Virus record (IMG/VR): IMGVR_UViG_3300025769_000506
Location: 1-31,383 of that record
Origin: a virus
Reading direction: 5' to 3' (one strand)
DNA: 31,383 bases
This document shows, one piece after another, positions 16,661-23,461 of the stretch; the stretch's first letter is position 1; each line of letters starts with the position of its first letter. Position numbers and translations under genes: made by a program. Under the pieces are notes generated by a model. The model saw only the letters and a list, made by a program, of their open reading frames with translations, did no database searches and was not told where the DNA came from.

Positions 16661-17304
16661 GAATACTGTCAATAATTTTAATTATACTAGGTACATGTGC
16701 CTGGTTGTACGGGTGGGTGGTTTTTGCGACAGATAATAGTGTATCTAATCAGACCAATACTTCAGGCTCTAACACTAGTATATCAGGTGGTTACACGTCA
16801 ACGACCACGAATTCATACTCAGGTGGTCAGACTAACACCACGACCAATAGCACGAGTAACACGACAGAAAGTCAAGCAATACCAGTAAGCTCTGCAATAG
16901 CACCTAGCATGAGTTCTTATTCACAGGATCTATGTGTAGTAGGAGTTAGTGGTGGTGTGCAAGTAACAGGATTTGGGGTAGCTGGTGGTACATTTATTAC
17001 TGATGAGAATTGTGAGAGGATGAAACTATCAAAGCTCTTATACGATTTTAATATGCGAGTTGCATCAATCGCAATTCTCTGTCAGGACGATAGAGTATTT
17101 AGTGCTATGGAACATGCTGGAACTCCTTGCCCGTTTGAAGGCCAGATAGCAGAGGCAGCTCAAGCACAATGGAAGAAGTATGATATAGAAAGACCAGACT
17201 ATGATAAGTATGTAGAAAAATTAAAAAGGAGAGCAGCTATAGATAACAAAAAAGAATTTGTTCCTATAGATACACAATACGATTTGTATGGAGATGATGA
17301 TTAG
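16657..17304 (+). CDS. Exported protein of unknown function (signal anchor, Ser/Thr/Asn-rich, four Cys)
   Basis: A 215-residue protein that starts with a hydrophobic signal or anchor (residues 2-24). Next is a Ser/Thr/Asn/Gly-rich low-complexity linker (about 27-75), then a folded domain with cysteines 93, 119, 142 and 158, probably two disulfides, and a charged C-terminal helix. The lipobox is not convincing (L-G-T-C has Thr at -1). ATG overlaps the holin-like gene by 4 bp. It has no enzymatic motif I recognise. Position and topology fit a periplasmic lysis partner, a superinfection-exclusion factor or an envelope-remodelling protein. Its end overlaps the next exported protein by 17 bp, which suggests they work together. 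Confidence 0.6.
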   Translation: MRILSIILIILGTCAWLYGWVVFATDNSVSNQTNTSGSNTSISGGYTSTTTNSYSGGQTNTTTNSTSNTTESQAIPVSSAIAPSMSSYSQDLCVVGVSGGVQVTGFGVAGGTFITDENCERMKLSKLLYDFNMRVASIAILCQDDRVFSAMEHAGTPCPFEGQIAEAAQAQWKKYDIERPDYDKYVEKLKRRAAIDNKKEFVPIDTQYDLYGDDD

Positions 17305-18661
17305 ATGTTTATACTTGTCATTAATACTATTCTTGATAGTGTGGGCAGTAAGAGCAGAAAACATAACGACAGGAAACCTATTACCGAATGGTACAAACAA
17401 CTCAAGCAGCTATCAAAGCGTAGACAGCACAATACCTAGTGTATCTACAAATGGATTTAATGTAGTTGGAACTGTAAGAGATTGGGGTGGAGAGCTGGAA
17501 ACTACTGGTACAGGTAGTATTAACTATACTGGCAATCTAACTGATCAGGCTACACAGCAACAACTAGACAACGGCATAACACTTAACTCTACAACGATAG
17601 TACAGAACTGTGAGTTTGTTGGTTCTACTTGGCAATGTGGTCAAGCTACACAAGGACAAGATACATACACAACTACAGTCAAGATACTAGACAATGAGGG
17701 AAATACTCTTGCAATAGTAAATCAAACTAGAAACACAGATGCTGGGTATGGTAGCAATGCTTACAAGTATGAGGATTCTGTTAGCTATACAGGCACAGGT
17801 AGTAACCAGTTCTACTGGGAGTGGGAAGGTGTAGATGTTGGTTATGATACATATGGCACAAGTCTTGGTGGGCCTAACCTTCTAGGTGCTAAACTTACAA
17901 TGACTTATGATCCTACTGTAATACCAGAAGAAACTATAGAAGAAATAGAAGAAGTTATAGAAGAATTTACAGAATGGGAAACAACATTTGAACCAGAGTT
18001 TATAGAAGAATTTATTCCATTGCCTGTCTTGATAGAAGAGTTTCCTATGTTAGTATTAGAGGAAGAAGAACTTGTTGAAGTATTACAAACTACACAAGAG
18101 CTTGAAGAAGAATTTGAAGAAGTGGAGATACTACAAGTGTTTGGAGGACCAGAGATTGTTGAAGAAGAAACAGAAGTTACAGAAGAAGCACCTACTGAAA
18201 CTATTGCAGCAACAGAGGAGATCATGGAAGAACAACCTGAACAATCTGAAAGTGCCACTGTGGCAACAGTTCAGGAAGAACCTGAGAGTAAACCATCTAG
18301 TAACGAGCAAGTGGCAGTAGATTTACAAGATGTGCAGACACAGGTAGCAGTTAAAATAAAAGGTATAGATAAACAACTTGCAGCTACAAATATTATAGGT
18401 GCGCAACTCATGGAAGCACAACAAGTTGATCTATCTAGCTACAATAAAAGCTACACAGACAATAGAAAGATATATGAAGGTAATACTTACGAGGATCTTA
18501 GGACACTTGATGAGTACAGTAAAAAGATTTATAATGATAATACAAAATTTGTAGCTATATCTATGAATGATCCTGTAAGAAACTATCAGGAAAAACTTAG
18601 AGATGCTACAATAAAAAGACAAATGGCTGAAAGAGAATTAAGACAGCTAAGAGGTTATTGA
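17288..18661 (+). CDS. Large secreted protein with beta domain, Glu-rich region and C-terminal coiled coil
   Basis: A 457-residue protein with a clear cleavable signal peptide (hydrophobic to about residue 20, likely cut after V-R-A before E-N). Residues about 25-205 are beta-rich with Asn/Gly/Thr repeats and one Cys pair (N-C-E-F..W-Q-C-G). Residues about 215-330 are extraordinarily Glu-rich, with E-E-I/E-E-F repeats punctuated by hydrophobic patches (I-P-L-P-V-L-I). The last 120 residues are helical and charged, ending R-E-L-R-Q-L-R-G-Y. No known family is recognised; similar unnamed proteins occur in marine phages. An exported 457-residue protein is unusual for a phage and probably acts in the periplasm or at the outer membrane. 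Start options are ATG 17288, 17294 or 17297. Confidence 0.65.
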   Translation: MEMMIRCLYLSLILFLIVWAVRAENITTGNLLPNGTNNSSSYQSVDSTIPSVSTNGFNVVGTVRDWGGELETTGTGSINYTGNLTDQATQQQLDNGITLNSTTIVQNCEFVGSTWQCGQATQGQDTYTTTVKILDNEGNTLAIVNQTRNTDAGYGSNAYKYEDSVSYTGTGSNQFYWEWEGVDVGYDTYGTSLGGPNLLGAKLTMTYDPTVIPEETIEEIEEVIEEFTEWETTFEPEFIEEFIPLPVLIEEFPMLVLEEEELVEVLQTTQELEEEFEEVEILQVFGGPEIVEEETEVTEEAPTETIAATEEIMEEQPEQSESATVATVQEEPESKPSSNEQVAVDLQDVQTQVAVKIKGIDKQLAATNIIGAQLMEAQQVDLSSYNKSYTDNRKIYEGNTYEDLRTLDEYSKKIYNDNTKFVAISMNDPVRNYQEKLRDATIKRQMAERELRQLRGY

Positions 18662-18662
18662 T

Positions 18663-19109
18663 ATGGCAGAGACTATGTTAGGTGAAATGATGCCTGGTGA
18701 AGAATTAGGTAAGAAAGGAGGAAATCCAATAGATACAAGTATTAGTAAATATAACAATCCTGGAAATATAGAAGCAGGTATTGGATTTGATGGAGAATTA
18801 AAAGGTCAAGGCTATGGTCCTAACAAAAGGTTTGCAGTTTTTAGAACACCACAACTAGGTATAAGAGCATTGAAGCTGGACCTATCAACTAAACTAAAAA
18901 GATTTAATGGTGATCTAGCAGCTATGATAAATCAATATGCACCACCTAGTGAGAATGATACAGGTCAATACTTAAAAGTTGTGCAACAATATGCAGGTGT
19001 AAAAGATAAATATACAGAAGCTGATCTTGACAATATTGTAAAAGGTTTTATACGAATGGAGAATACAAAAGAGTTAGCTGAAAAGTATATAGCTTTAATG
19101 GAGGGGTAA
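18663..19109 (+). CDS. Lysozyme-like protein (probable endolysin or muralytic enzyme)
   Basis: A 148-residue soluble protein. The core reads N-N-P-G-N-I (residues 31-36), G-F-D-G-E, F-A-V-F-x-T-P-Q-L-G-I-R-A-L, I-N-Q-Y-A-P-P-S-E-N-D-T and Y-L-K-V-V: the pattern of a lysozyme-fold phage family often annotated as structural or endolysin. The Glu in G-E (about residue 45) is the natural catalytic candidate, which is inference. It has no signal peptide, so release through the neighbouring holin-like proteins is expected. It lies between exported and membrane proteins and overlaps the next ATG by 1 base. The gp16-like protein lacks a visible transglycosylase, so this may be the only wall-cutting enzyme in the window. 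Confidence 0.6.
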   Translation: MAETMLGEMMPGEELGKKGGNPIDTSISKYNNPGNIEAGIGFDGELKGQGYGPNKRFAVFRTPQLGIRALKLDLSTKLKRFNGDLAAMINQYAPPSENDTGQYLKVVQQYAGVKDKYTEADLDNIVKGFIRMENTKELAEKYIALMEG

Positions 19110-19351
19110 TGGATTTAATAGAAACACTTAAAAAATATATAGTCTTAATAGGTATTATATCTACAATCGGAGGAGGCTTTTATACATGGGGTGTATTTAA
19201 CAATAGACTTGATGAGTTAGAGCAATCTACTAATACTAAAACTGTGAAAGGTATGCAGAAAGAAATAGCTGTATTAGAAAAAAGAGTAGCAGTATTAGAA
19301 TCTAGTCTTAACGAGTTTAAGATCACAATACAAAACCCATTAAAAAATTAA
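19109..19351 (+). CDS. Single-TM plus coiled-coil protein (spanin- or holin-like)
   Basis: An 80-residue protein with one N-terminal membrane helix (about 9-27, YIVLIGIISTIGGGFYTWGV) and a coiled coil (about 32-70, E-x-x-V-L-E-K-R-V-A-V-L-E-S-S-L). An N-in topology would place the coil in the periplasm, as in Rz-type inner-membrane spanins, but no overlapping lipoprotein partner (Rz1) is visible. It starts on a TAATG overlap with the lysozyme-like gene, supporting a role in lysis. Confidence 0.55.
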   Translation: MDLIETLKKYIVLIGIISTIGGGFYTWGVFNNRLDELEQSTNTKTVKGMQKEIAVLEKRVAVLESSLNEFKITIQNPLKN

Positions 19352-19360
19352 GGAGGTATC

Positions 19361-19555
19361 ATGGCTTTAGATAAAGAGAAGATCAAAGAAGAACTAAAAG
19401 AATTTTCTGAAGATGCAGCTGAAGTTATTGGAGATGCACTTAAAAAACATTTCTGGAAATCTGTGAAAGCAGCATGGAAAGGTTTTTCTGTTATCCAAAA
19501 ACTATATGTAGTTGCAATTTTCGGAGCTTATTCTTATTTACTATATTGGATCTAA
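19361..19555 (+). CDS. Small C-terminal-anchored membrane protein (holin-like)
   Basis: A 64-residue protein with a charged amphipathic N-terminal helix (K-E-K-I-K-E-E-L-K-E-F) and one C-terminal membrane helix (LYVVAIFGAYSYLLYWI). AGGAGG lies 7 bases before the ATG. It is the last gene of the rightward late unit. Its stop TAA interlocks with the stop TAG of the converging phosphoesterase gene and no GC hairpin terminator separates them, so the two transcripts must overlap. Confidence 0.6.
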   Translation: MALDKEKIKEELKEFSEDAAEVIGDALKKHFWKSVKAAWKGFSVIQKLYVVAIFGAYSYLLYWI

Positions 19556-20250
19556 ACTATTTTTTTAATCCAGTTGCCATTGTCATCAAGGACCATTGGC
19601 AATAGTTTAGGAATACCATCTATAATTATTCCACAGCCTAGTATGAATCTAGTTTTAAAATTTTTAGCATAGGCAAATGCTAGGCTCTTTTGATTTATAA
19701 GACATCCTACATTCATACCCCAGAATAAATTGTCAGGGTTTGCCCACCATGATATTAGAAACTTAGTATGGTAGTGGCCTTGTACTGTATTCATGCCCAT
19801 AGACTGTGATACTTTAAGTACATCTGCAGCCTTGCCATGTGTAAATAAACAGCGCCTACCATTAGATAAGGTAAGAACAAGATCATCTACCCATGTCCAT
19901 TTCTTTGTACCTAGAAACTCACCATAAGTTCTAAGAAACTGTCTGCTCATGCCAGACTTCAATGCCCTACGAAATACCATAGAGCTATGATTAGATTCTA
20001 CCTCTACAACTTTAGGAAACATCCACTCTAATTCTTTGACATACTCTCTAGCTATTGTCATCTCATCACCTGGAGATGCTAAGTCAGGATCATGATCGTG
20101 CATACTCATAGCATGAAAGTCTAGTAAGTCGCCAATGTTGACAACAAAGTCTGGTTTAAATTCTTTTTTAACTTCTGCAAGAAATGCAAAAGCATCTTTG
20201 TGTTGATACGGAATATGTAAGTCGCTGATAACAAGCACTCTTTTATTCAC
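19552..20250 (-). CDS. Calcineurin-like metallophosphoesterase
   Basis: A 232-residue two-metal phosphoesterase. All motifs are in order: D-L-H (D10, H12), G-D (D41), N-H (N87, H88, in S-N-H rather than G-N-H-E), H138 in F-T-H-G and G-H-Y-H (H159, H161). The substrate cannot be read from the sequence; phage members cleave phosphodiesters such as nucleic-acid ends or cyclic nucleotides. The start is GTG at 20250 with a poor Shine-Dalgarno. It is last in the leftward unit after the zinc ribbon, from which it is separated by 28 bp that contain a perfect DnaA-box sequence. Confidence 0.88.
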   Translation of the reverse strand: MNKRVLVISDLHIPYQHKDAFAFLAEVKKEFKPDFVVNIGDLLDFHAMSMHDHDPDLASPGDEMTIAREYVKELEWMFPKVVEVESNHSSMVFRRALKSGMSRQFLRTYGEFLGTKKWTWVDDLVLTLSNGRRCLFTHGKAADVLKVSQSMGMNTVQGHYHTKFLISWWANPDNLFWGMNVGCLINQKSLAFAYAKNFKTRFILGCGIIIDGIPKLLPMVLDDNGNWIKKIV

Positions 20251-20269
20251 ATTTACACTTTAACATAAG

Positions 20270-20278
20270 TTATCCACA
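20270..20278 (+). promoter_or_regulatory. Perfect DnaA-box sequence
   Basis: TTATCCACA, the consensus DnaA box, fills part of the 28-bp gap between the phosphoesterase and zinc-ribbon genes. For this base composition I would expect roughly 0.4 copies in a window of this length by chance, so one copy is suggestive only. A one-mismatch TTTTCCACA occurs at 31209-31217. Confidence 0.35.
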
Positions 20279-20482
20279 TTAATCAACAGGTTTATCATAA
20301 TCATCTTCAAAACATTTGTTGGTGCAATAAACATATTCTTGGTTGTTATGTAAAATAACTTTTAGTGATCCTTTGCAAGTTGGACAATAATAATATTCAT
20401 ATCCATCTATCTCTACAACAGAACCAACTGGTGCTTCTTGAACATAATTTTTAATTTTATATTTTGGATTATATGCTCTCAT
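20279..20482 (-). CDS. Small zinc-ribbon protein
   Basis: A 67-residue protein with two Cys pairs, C-P-T-C and C-T-N-K-C, about 18 residues apart in a Tyr-rich beta context: a single zinc ribbon. I place the start at ATG 20482, which overlaps the upstream stop as ATGA; the frame also has an ATG at 20491. Tight coupling to the PP-loop protein suggests a partner or nucleic-acid-binding subunit, but no target can be named. Confidence 0.7.
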   Translation of the reverse strand: MRAYNPKYKIKNYVQEAPVGSVVEIDGYEYYYCPTCKGSLKVILHNNQEYVYCTNKCFEDDYDKPVD

Positions 20483-21303
20483 ACTCCACACATTCCTTCA
20501 CACTCACCTGTAAACAAATCTAATTGTTCGTGTTTTTCTTTTTTTACTGTAACATTTTTTAGATCATTGTATTGATGTATGCTAACATCATAAATATCAT
20601 CTTGGAACTCGTCTGTTTCTTTGTATGCTTTTTTTACTTTTTGTTCATATTCTAATGCTTGATTAAATTCATCAGGACTATTTTCTTTTAGATCTTTCCA
20701 AAAAGAAAGACTGTGGTACGGACAAAATATACAAGCTGATCGTGGAGGTAGATTTAAATTGTTATTTGTAAACCACTGCAAACAATCTGCTCTACTTATA
20801 TTATTATCTATTAAAGGAAAAGTATGTTCGATCCATTCTACTTGTGATGGTTTCATTCTTGTTGCTTCATCAGTAGATATTCCAAGCATTAAATGTATTT
20901 GAACATTAGTTTCTTTGTTTTTTATTTTACAGTGTCGTCTTAAAAAAGTTCTAATAGGTTTAATTTTAAAATCATTAGTACATCCTCTTGGTAGAAAACC
21001 TTTTCTAATACCATTCTTAAATAAGAAAACTGGTATCGTTGATCCACCTATATATTTTTTTCCTGTAACTTTAGAAGTCCTAACTCTTATGGCTTCTTCT
21101 GCTAAATTACCTTTGGATATTCTATAAACAGGATAGGGCAGTTGTGTTTCCAGCCAATCTAGCCATTGATAAACAGCTTTAGGTTCTCCTTGTGTATCTG
21201 CAAAAACAGCAAAGTCTGGCATAGGTTTTAGCTCACCCTTAGCAAACATCATTGCTAATGTAGAACTTTGTACTCCAGCACCTAAAGATAAAACATTGAT
21301 CAT
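20479..21303 (-). CDS. PP-loop (PAPS-reductase-like) adenine nucleotide alpha-hydrolase family protein
   Basis: A 274-residue member of the phosphoadenosine phosphosulfate reductase/PP-loop superfamily. The N-terminal P-loop is the variant S-L-G-A-G-V-Q-S-S (residues 6-14), which binds and adenylates in this group. Cys 108 (R-G-C-T-N-D-F-K), the pair C191-x2-C194 in S-A-C-I-F-C-P-Y and the C-terminal C-E-G-M-C-G-V (C268, C272) are family-conserved and may hold an Fe-S cluster or zinc. True sulfate reduction is unlikely in a phage; base or tRNA thiolation or nucleotide modification is more plausible but unproven. It is coupled by ATGA overlaps to the MazG-like gene before and the zinc ribbon after it. 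Confidence 0.85.
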   Translation of the reverse strand: MINVLSLGAGVQSSTLAMMFAKGELKPMPDFAVFADTQGEPKAVYQWLDWLETQLPYPVYRISKGNLAEEAIRVRTSKVTGKKYIGGSTIPVFLFKNGIRKGFLPRGCTNDFKIKPIRTFLRRHCKIKNKETNVQIHLMLGISTDEATRMKPSQVEWIEHTFPLIDNNISRADCLQWFTNNNLNLPPRSACIFCPYHSLSFWKDLKENSPDEFNQALEYEQKVKKAYKETDEFQDDIYDVSIHQYNDLKNVTVKKEKHEQLDLFTGECEGMCGV

Positions 21304-21533
21304 ATTATATTTGCTTTCTTCAAAACTCTTCTAACCTTTTCTAAATAGACTATCATATCCCATGCTTCTTCTTGCACATCATCTATCCATTTGCTAAAAG
21401 GTTTGTTTGCCATTTCCATATCTACTTTGTATTTTGTAAGACCTTCATCTGATCTGTTAGACATTCGTTGTAGTATATCTCTTACCATAGGATCTTTAGT
21501 TGCGACAAAAGGTCTTATAATTTTCTTTCCCAT
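21300..21533 (-). CDS. MazG-like small nucleotide pyrophosphohydrolase-type protein
   Basis: A 77-residue all-helical protein. The segment R-S-D-E-G-L-T-K-Y-K-V (27-37) followed by W-I-D-D-V-Q-E-E-A-W-D-M-I-V-Y-L (49-64) matches the small phage version of the all-alpha NTP pyrophosphatase fold; E55, E56 and D59 would bind Mg. It might hydrolyse dNTPs or ppGpp-like nucleotides, or be only a remnant. The ATG has no Shine-Dalgarno, unlike almost all its neighbours; an in-frame stop just upstream excludes a longer start, and a hairpin-forming spacer precedes it. Confidence 0.6.
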   Translation of the reverse strand: MGKKIIRPFVATKDPMVRDILQRMSNRSDEGLTKYKVDMEMANKPFSKWIDDVQEEAWDMIVYLEKVRRVLKKANII

Positions 21534-21549
21534 ATGTTACAATATACCT

Positions 21550-21601
21550 ATAGATTGACAACGAAGAAAGCAAACGAGAGTGGCACTACTGCTCAATCTA
21601 T
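21550..21601 (-). repeat. 9-bp inverted repeat enclosing 34 bp in the only sizeable gap of the leftward operon
   Basis: ATAGATTGA (21550-21558) and TCAATCTAT (21593-21601) are perfect reverse complements and enclose a 34-base loop without coding potential. In the leftward mRNA this folds between the nuclease stop and the Shine-Dalgarno-less MazG-like gene. It could be an mRNA control or processing element. No U-run follows, so it is not an obvious terminator. Confidence 0.5.
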
Positions 21602-21603
21602 TC

Positions 21604-22503
21604 TTAAAATGCTGTGTTTTGATAATAACTGCAAAATTTGTTAACCCTACAATAGTTTTCACATTTGACATCTTGGCCCTTCCTCTCTATGACAGTAGCA
21701 TTTACACCATATTTTAAATGATTGTCCTCTATCCATTTCATAGCCTCCTTTCTGCTAGGTAAAACTCTAGCTGCTGTCTTTCTATTTTTTTTCATAACAG
21801 CAAATGTAGTTTCTTTTCTCCATCTTTCCTCTGGAGTGCATAACATAAGATCTTCACCTTGTATCTCTGCTAGTTGATGTAATCTAATTCTTTGTTTTAC
21901 ATACTTGTCTTGTTCTTCAGGTGTCCATTTATTTATAGGTATCATAACAACTTGTTTTCTAGGATAGTTATCAGATGTCATAACTTTCATCTTAGACCAA
22001 TCACGTAAGATAGCCATTATATACATTTTTTTTACAGCTAATTCTTTTCCATTTTTATTTCTAAGTTCTGTGTCATTCCATCTAATTAACCAATCTAATA
22101 CATTTAGTTGTCTTTCCCAATCAGACTTACCTTTCTCTAATGCTTCAAGAGCAGACCATGCTGATGTAACCTTGAAGTCAATAAGATCCCCTGATGCTGT
22201 GAGTAAATCAAATTGACCACTAAGTTTCCAACCATCTATATCTACAAACAATCTGCGCTCTGATATGTCATCATCAGTTACAGCTCGTTCTATGATATGA
22301 TGAACAGATGATCCGATAAGAGTAAATATCTTATCAGATACATCTTCTTCTAATTCATCCCAGTGTCTTTGCTCTAGTACTCGTACCCTAGGTGGTGCTA
22401 TAAGTCTAGTTACAGAGATATCTGAACCCTGTGAATCATACGGATCATTCTCTACTGCTCGTACAATAGTTTCTGGGAGCTTTGCATGATTAGTTAGTTT
22501 CAT
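21604..22503 (-). CDS. PD-(D/E)XK nuclease (RecB/Cas4-like exonuclease) with Cys cluster
   Basis: A 299-residue nuclease. The core motifs are H68-H69/E72 (G-S-S-V-H-H-I-I-E), D99 in S-G-Q-F-D-L-L, D109-x-K111 in I-D-F-K-V-T and Q132 in R-Q-L-N-V-L-D-W. Four cysteines, C222 (L-C-T-P-E-E-R-W) and C281-x3-C285-x5-C291 at the end, are placed as in phage relatives of Cas4/AddB-type nucleases and may hold an Fe-S cluster. With the SSB-like protein just upstream (TAATG overlap), it probably resects double-strand ends for recombination or replication restart. Confidence 0.85.
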   Translation of the reverse strand: MKLTNHAKLPETIVRAVENDPYDSQGSDISVTRLIAPPRVRVLEQRHWDELEEDVSDKIFTLIGSSVHHIIERAVTDDDISERRLFVDIDGWKLSGQFDLLTASGDLIDFKVTSAWSALEALEKGKSDWERQLNVLDWLIRWNDTELRNKNGKELAVKKMYIMAILRDWSKMKVMTSDNYPRKQVVMIPINKWTPEEQDKYVKQRIRLHQLAEIQGEDLMLCTPEERWRKETTFAVMKKNRKTAARVLPSRKEAMKWIEDNHLKYGVNATVIERKGQDVKCENYCRVNKFCSYYQNTAF

Positions 22504-23099
22504 TAGAAGGGTACATCTCCTATATCAGCACCATTATTTTCATCACCTAAGTCTGTATTCATGTTCTCCAGCTCTTTAGATCTTAGGATGATATTTCTAA
22601 TACCCTCTGAGAGAGCCATAAAGGCCTCATTTGAGCCGTTTTCAAAGTCATCTATACTAAACTGTAGGTTTTCATGAAACTGTGGCTCTAGGGTATCGTT
22701 TTTGGGAAGTGGCATTACAGAGCCAACCTTCGTATTGCCATTCCTACCTTCCACAATATTCAGCATACAAGGTACTCCAAGCAATGCAGTAATATCAAAC
22801 TGCTGCTTTTCTAGCTCTGTAAATGCTCTACCTCTCCATGCTGTAAGATCTTTACCAAGATTAGATTTCTCATGCAAAGATAAAGTATAAAATTTACTGA
22901 TTAACAATGGCTCACCACTGTTACTTAATTCACTAGGTACTTCCCATGATACAAGGATTTGTCTTTTCCAAGATACTTCCCCTTGATATTCACTTCGTTG
23001 TGTACCAAGATCAATCATTCTGACACATCTTGCTTTGTGTACCCCTGTGGATACTCCTACAAATTTATCAGAACTACTTGTTGTTGCTATAATAGACAT
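22503..23099 (-). CDS. Phage ssDNA-binding protein
   Basis: A 198-residue protein of the phage SSB-like family that sits beside recombination nucleases. Recognisable blocks are M-S-I-I-A-T-T-S-S-S, G-V-H-K-A-R-C-V-R-M-I-D-L-G-T-Q, S-W-E-V-P-S-E, Y-T-L-S-L-H-E-K-S-N-L and W-R-G-R-A-F-T. The C-terminus is acidic and ends D-I-G-D-V-P-F, the tip by which SSBs recruit partner proteins. AGGAGG lies 8 bases before the ATG. It is the first gene of the leftward unit, behind an extended -10 promoter overlapped by a candidate operator. Confidence 0.85.
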   Translation of the reverse strand: MSIIATTSSSDKFVGVSTGVHKARCVRMIDLGTQRSEYQGEVSWKRQILVSWEVPSELSNSGEPLLISKFYTLSLHEKSNLGKDLTAWRGRAFTELEKQQFDITALLGVPCMLNIVEGRNGNTKVGSVMPLPKNDTLEPQFHENLQFSIDDFENGSNEAFMALSEGIRNIILRSKELENMNTDLGDENNGADIGDVPF

Positions 23100-23113
23100 A
23101 TGGTCTACCTCCT

Positions 23114-23127
23114 TTTTGTTAACTAAA
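23114..23127. promoter_or_regulatory. Candidate operator (TTTTGTTAACTAAA palindrome)
   Basis: A 14-bp palindrome around GTTAAC with one mismatched pair, placed on the expected start of the leftward SSB transcript. Its left part, TTTTGTTAA, recurs exactly at 23166-23174 inside the rightward promoter. Repressor sites shared by two divergent promoters fit the Cro-like gene next door. Confidence 0.45.
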
Positions 23128-23135
23128 GTATATCA
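23127..23135 (-). promoter_or_regulatory. Extended -10 promoter for the SSB operon
   Basis: On the minus strand TGA-TATACT (5 of 6 to TATAAT plus the TGN extension), with a weak TTGCAT 15 bp upstream. Transcription would start near 23120 and give a 20-base leader with the AGGAGG of the SSB gene. Confidence 0.5.
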
Positions 23136-23160
23136 TAAAAATATAATATGCAAAATTATA

Positions 23161-23188
23161 TTTACTTTTGTTAAATCGAATATATAAT
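23161..23188 (+). promoter_or_regulatory. Promoter of the Cro-like gene, implying a leaderless mRNA
   Basis: TTTACT (23161-23166), 16 bp, TATAAT (23183-23188). The start point 7 bases on is 23195, directly before the ATG at 23196, and no Shine-Dalgarno precedes that ATG. A leaderless transcript is therefore expected. The TTTTGTTAA site at 23166-23174 sits in the spacer, so its occupancy would block the promoter. Confidence 0.55.
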
Positions 23189-23195
23189 CATATAC

Positions 23196-23408
23196 ATGGA
23201 TCTATACGAACTAGCTAAAAAAAGAAAACAAGAGATTATAGCTACTTATGGTGGCAGAAAATTATCTAAAATACTTAAAATATCGCATCCAGCAGTGTCA
23301 AAATGGGAAGTAATACCCCCTTTTCGTGCATTTCAGATAGCACAGCTAGGTGACTTTAAGCTAGAGTATATAAGACCTGATCTTAATTTTACCCTTGAAA
23401 ACACTTAG
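23196..23408 (+). CDS. Cro/YdaS-like HTH transcription regulator
   Basis: A 70-residue DNA-binding protein. The helix-turn-helix is near residues 19-40 (G-R-K-L-S-K-I-L-K-I-S-H-P-A-V-S-K-W), followed by I-P-P-F-R-A-F-Q-I-A-Q-L and a C-terminal Y-I-R-P-D-L: the pattern of the YdaS/Cro family. It is divergent from the SSB operon and its promoter overlaps candidate operators, so it probably regulates both directions and itself. No CI-like partner or integrase is in the window, so lysogeny is not supported by what is visible. Confidence 0.8.
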   Translation: MDLYELAKKRKQEIIATYGGRKLSKILKISHPAVSKWEVIPPFRAFQIAQLGDFKLEYIRPDLNFTLENT

Positions 23409-23452
23409 TGTGAGGTGGCATCTCCTTGTCTATCTTCCTCGCTACCTCACAC
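23408..23452 (+). repeat. Long imperfect hairpin after the regulator gene
   Basis: GTGTGAGGTGGC (23408-23419) pairs with GCTACCTCACAC (23441-23452): a 12-bp stem with one G-U and a 21-base pyrimidine-rich loop. It begins at the last base of the regulator stop. No U-tract follows on either strand, so intrinsic termination is doubtful; as DNA it could extrude as a cruciform or be an origin element. Confidence 0.6.
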
Positions 23453-23461
23453 GCTTATAGC

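Noticed and set aside
16657-16720. Lipoprotein signal (Rz1-like) in the exported 215-residue protein
   Set aside because: The only Cys in the hydrophobic segment is in L-G-T-C with Thr at -1, and it lies in the middle of the helix, so a lipobox is not supported.
19551-19585. Bidirectional terminator between the converging late and phosphoesterase genes
   Set aside because: Only a 5-bp TGGAT/ATCCA stem with the T-run inside its loop; not a workable intrinsic terminator.
23196-23408. Evidence for lysogeny from the Cro-like regulator
   Set aside because: No integrase, attachment site or CI-type repressor is visible; a small regulator alone also occurs in lytic phages.
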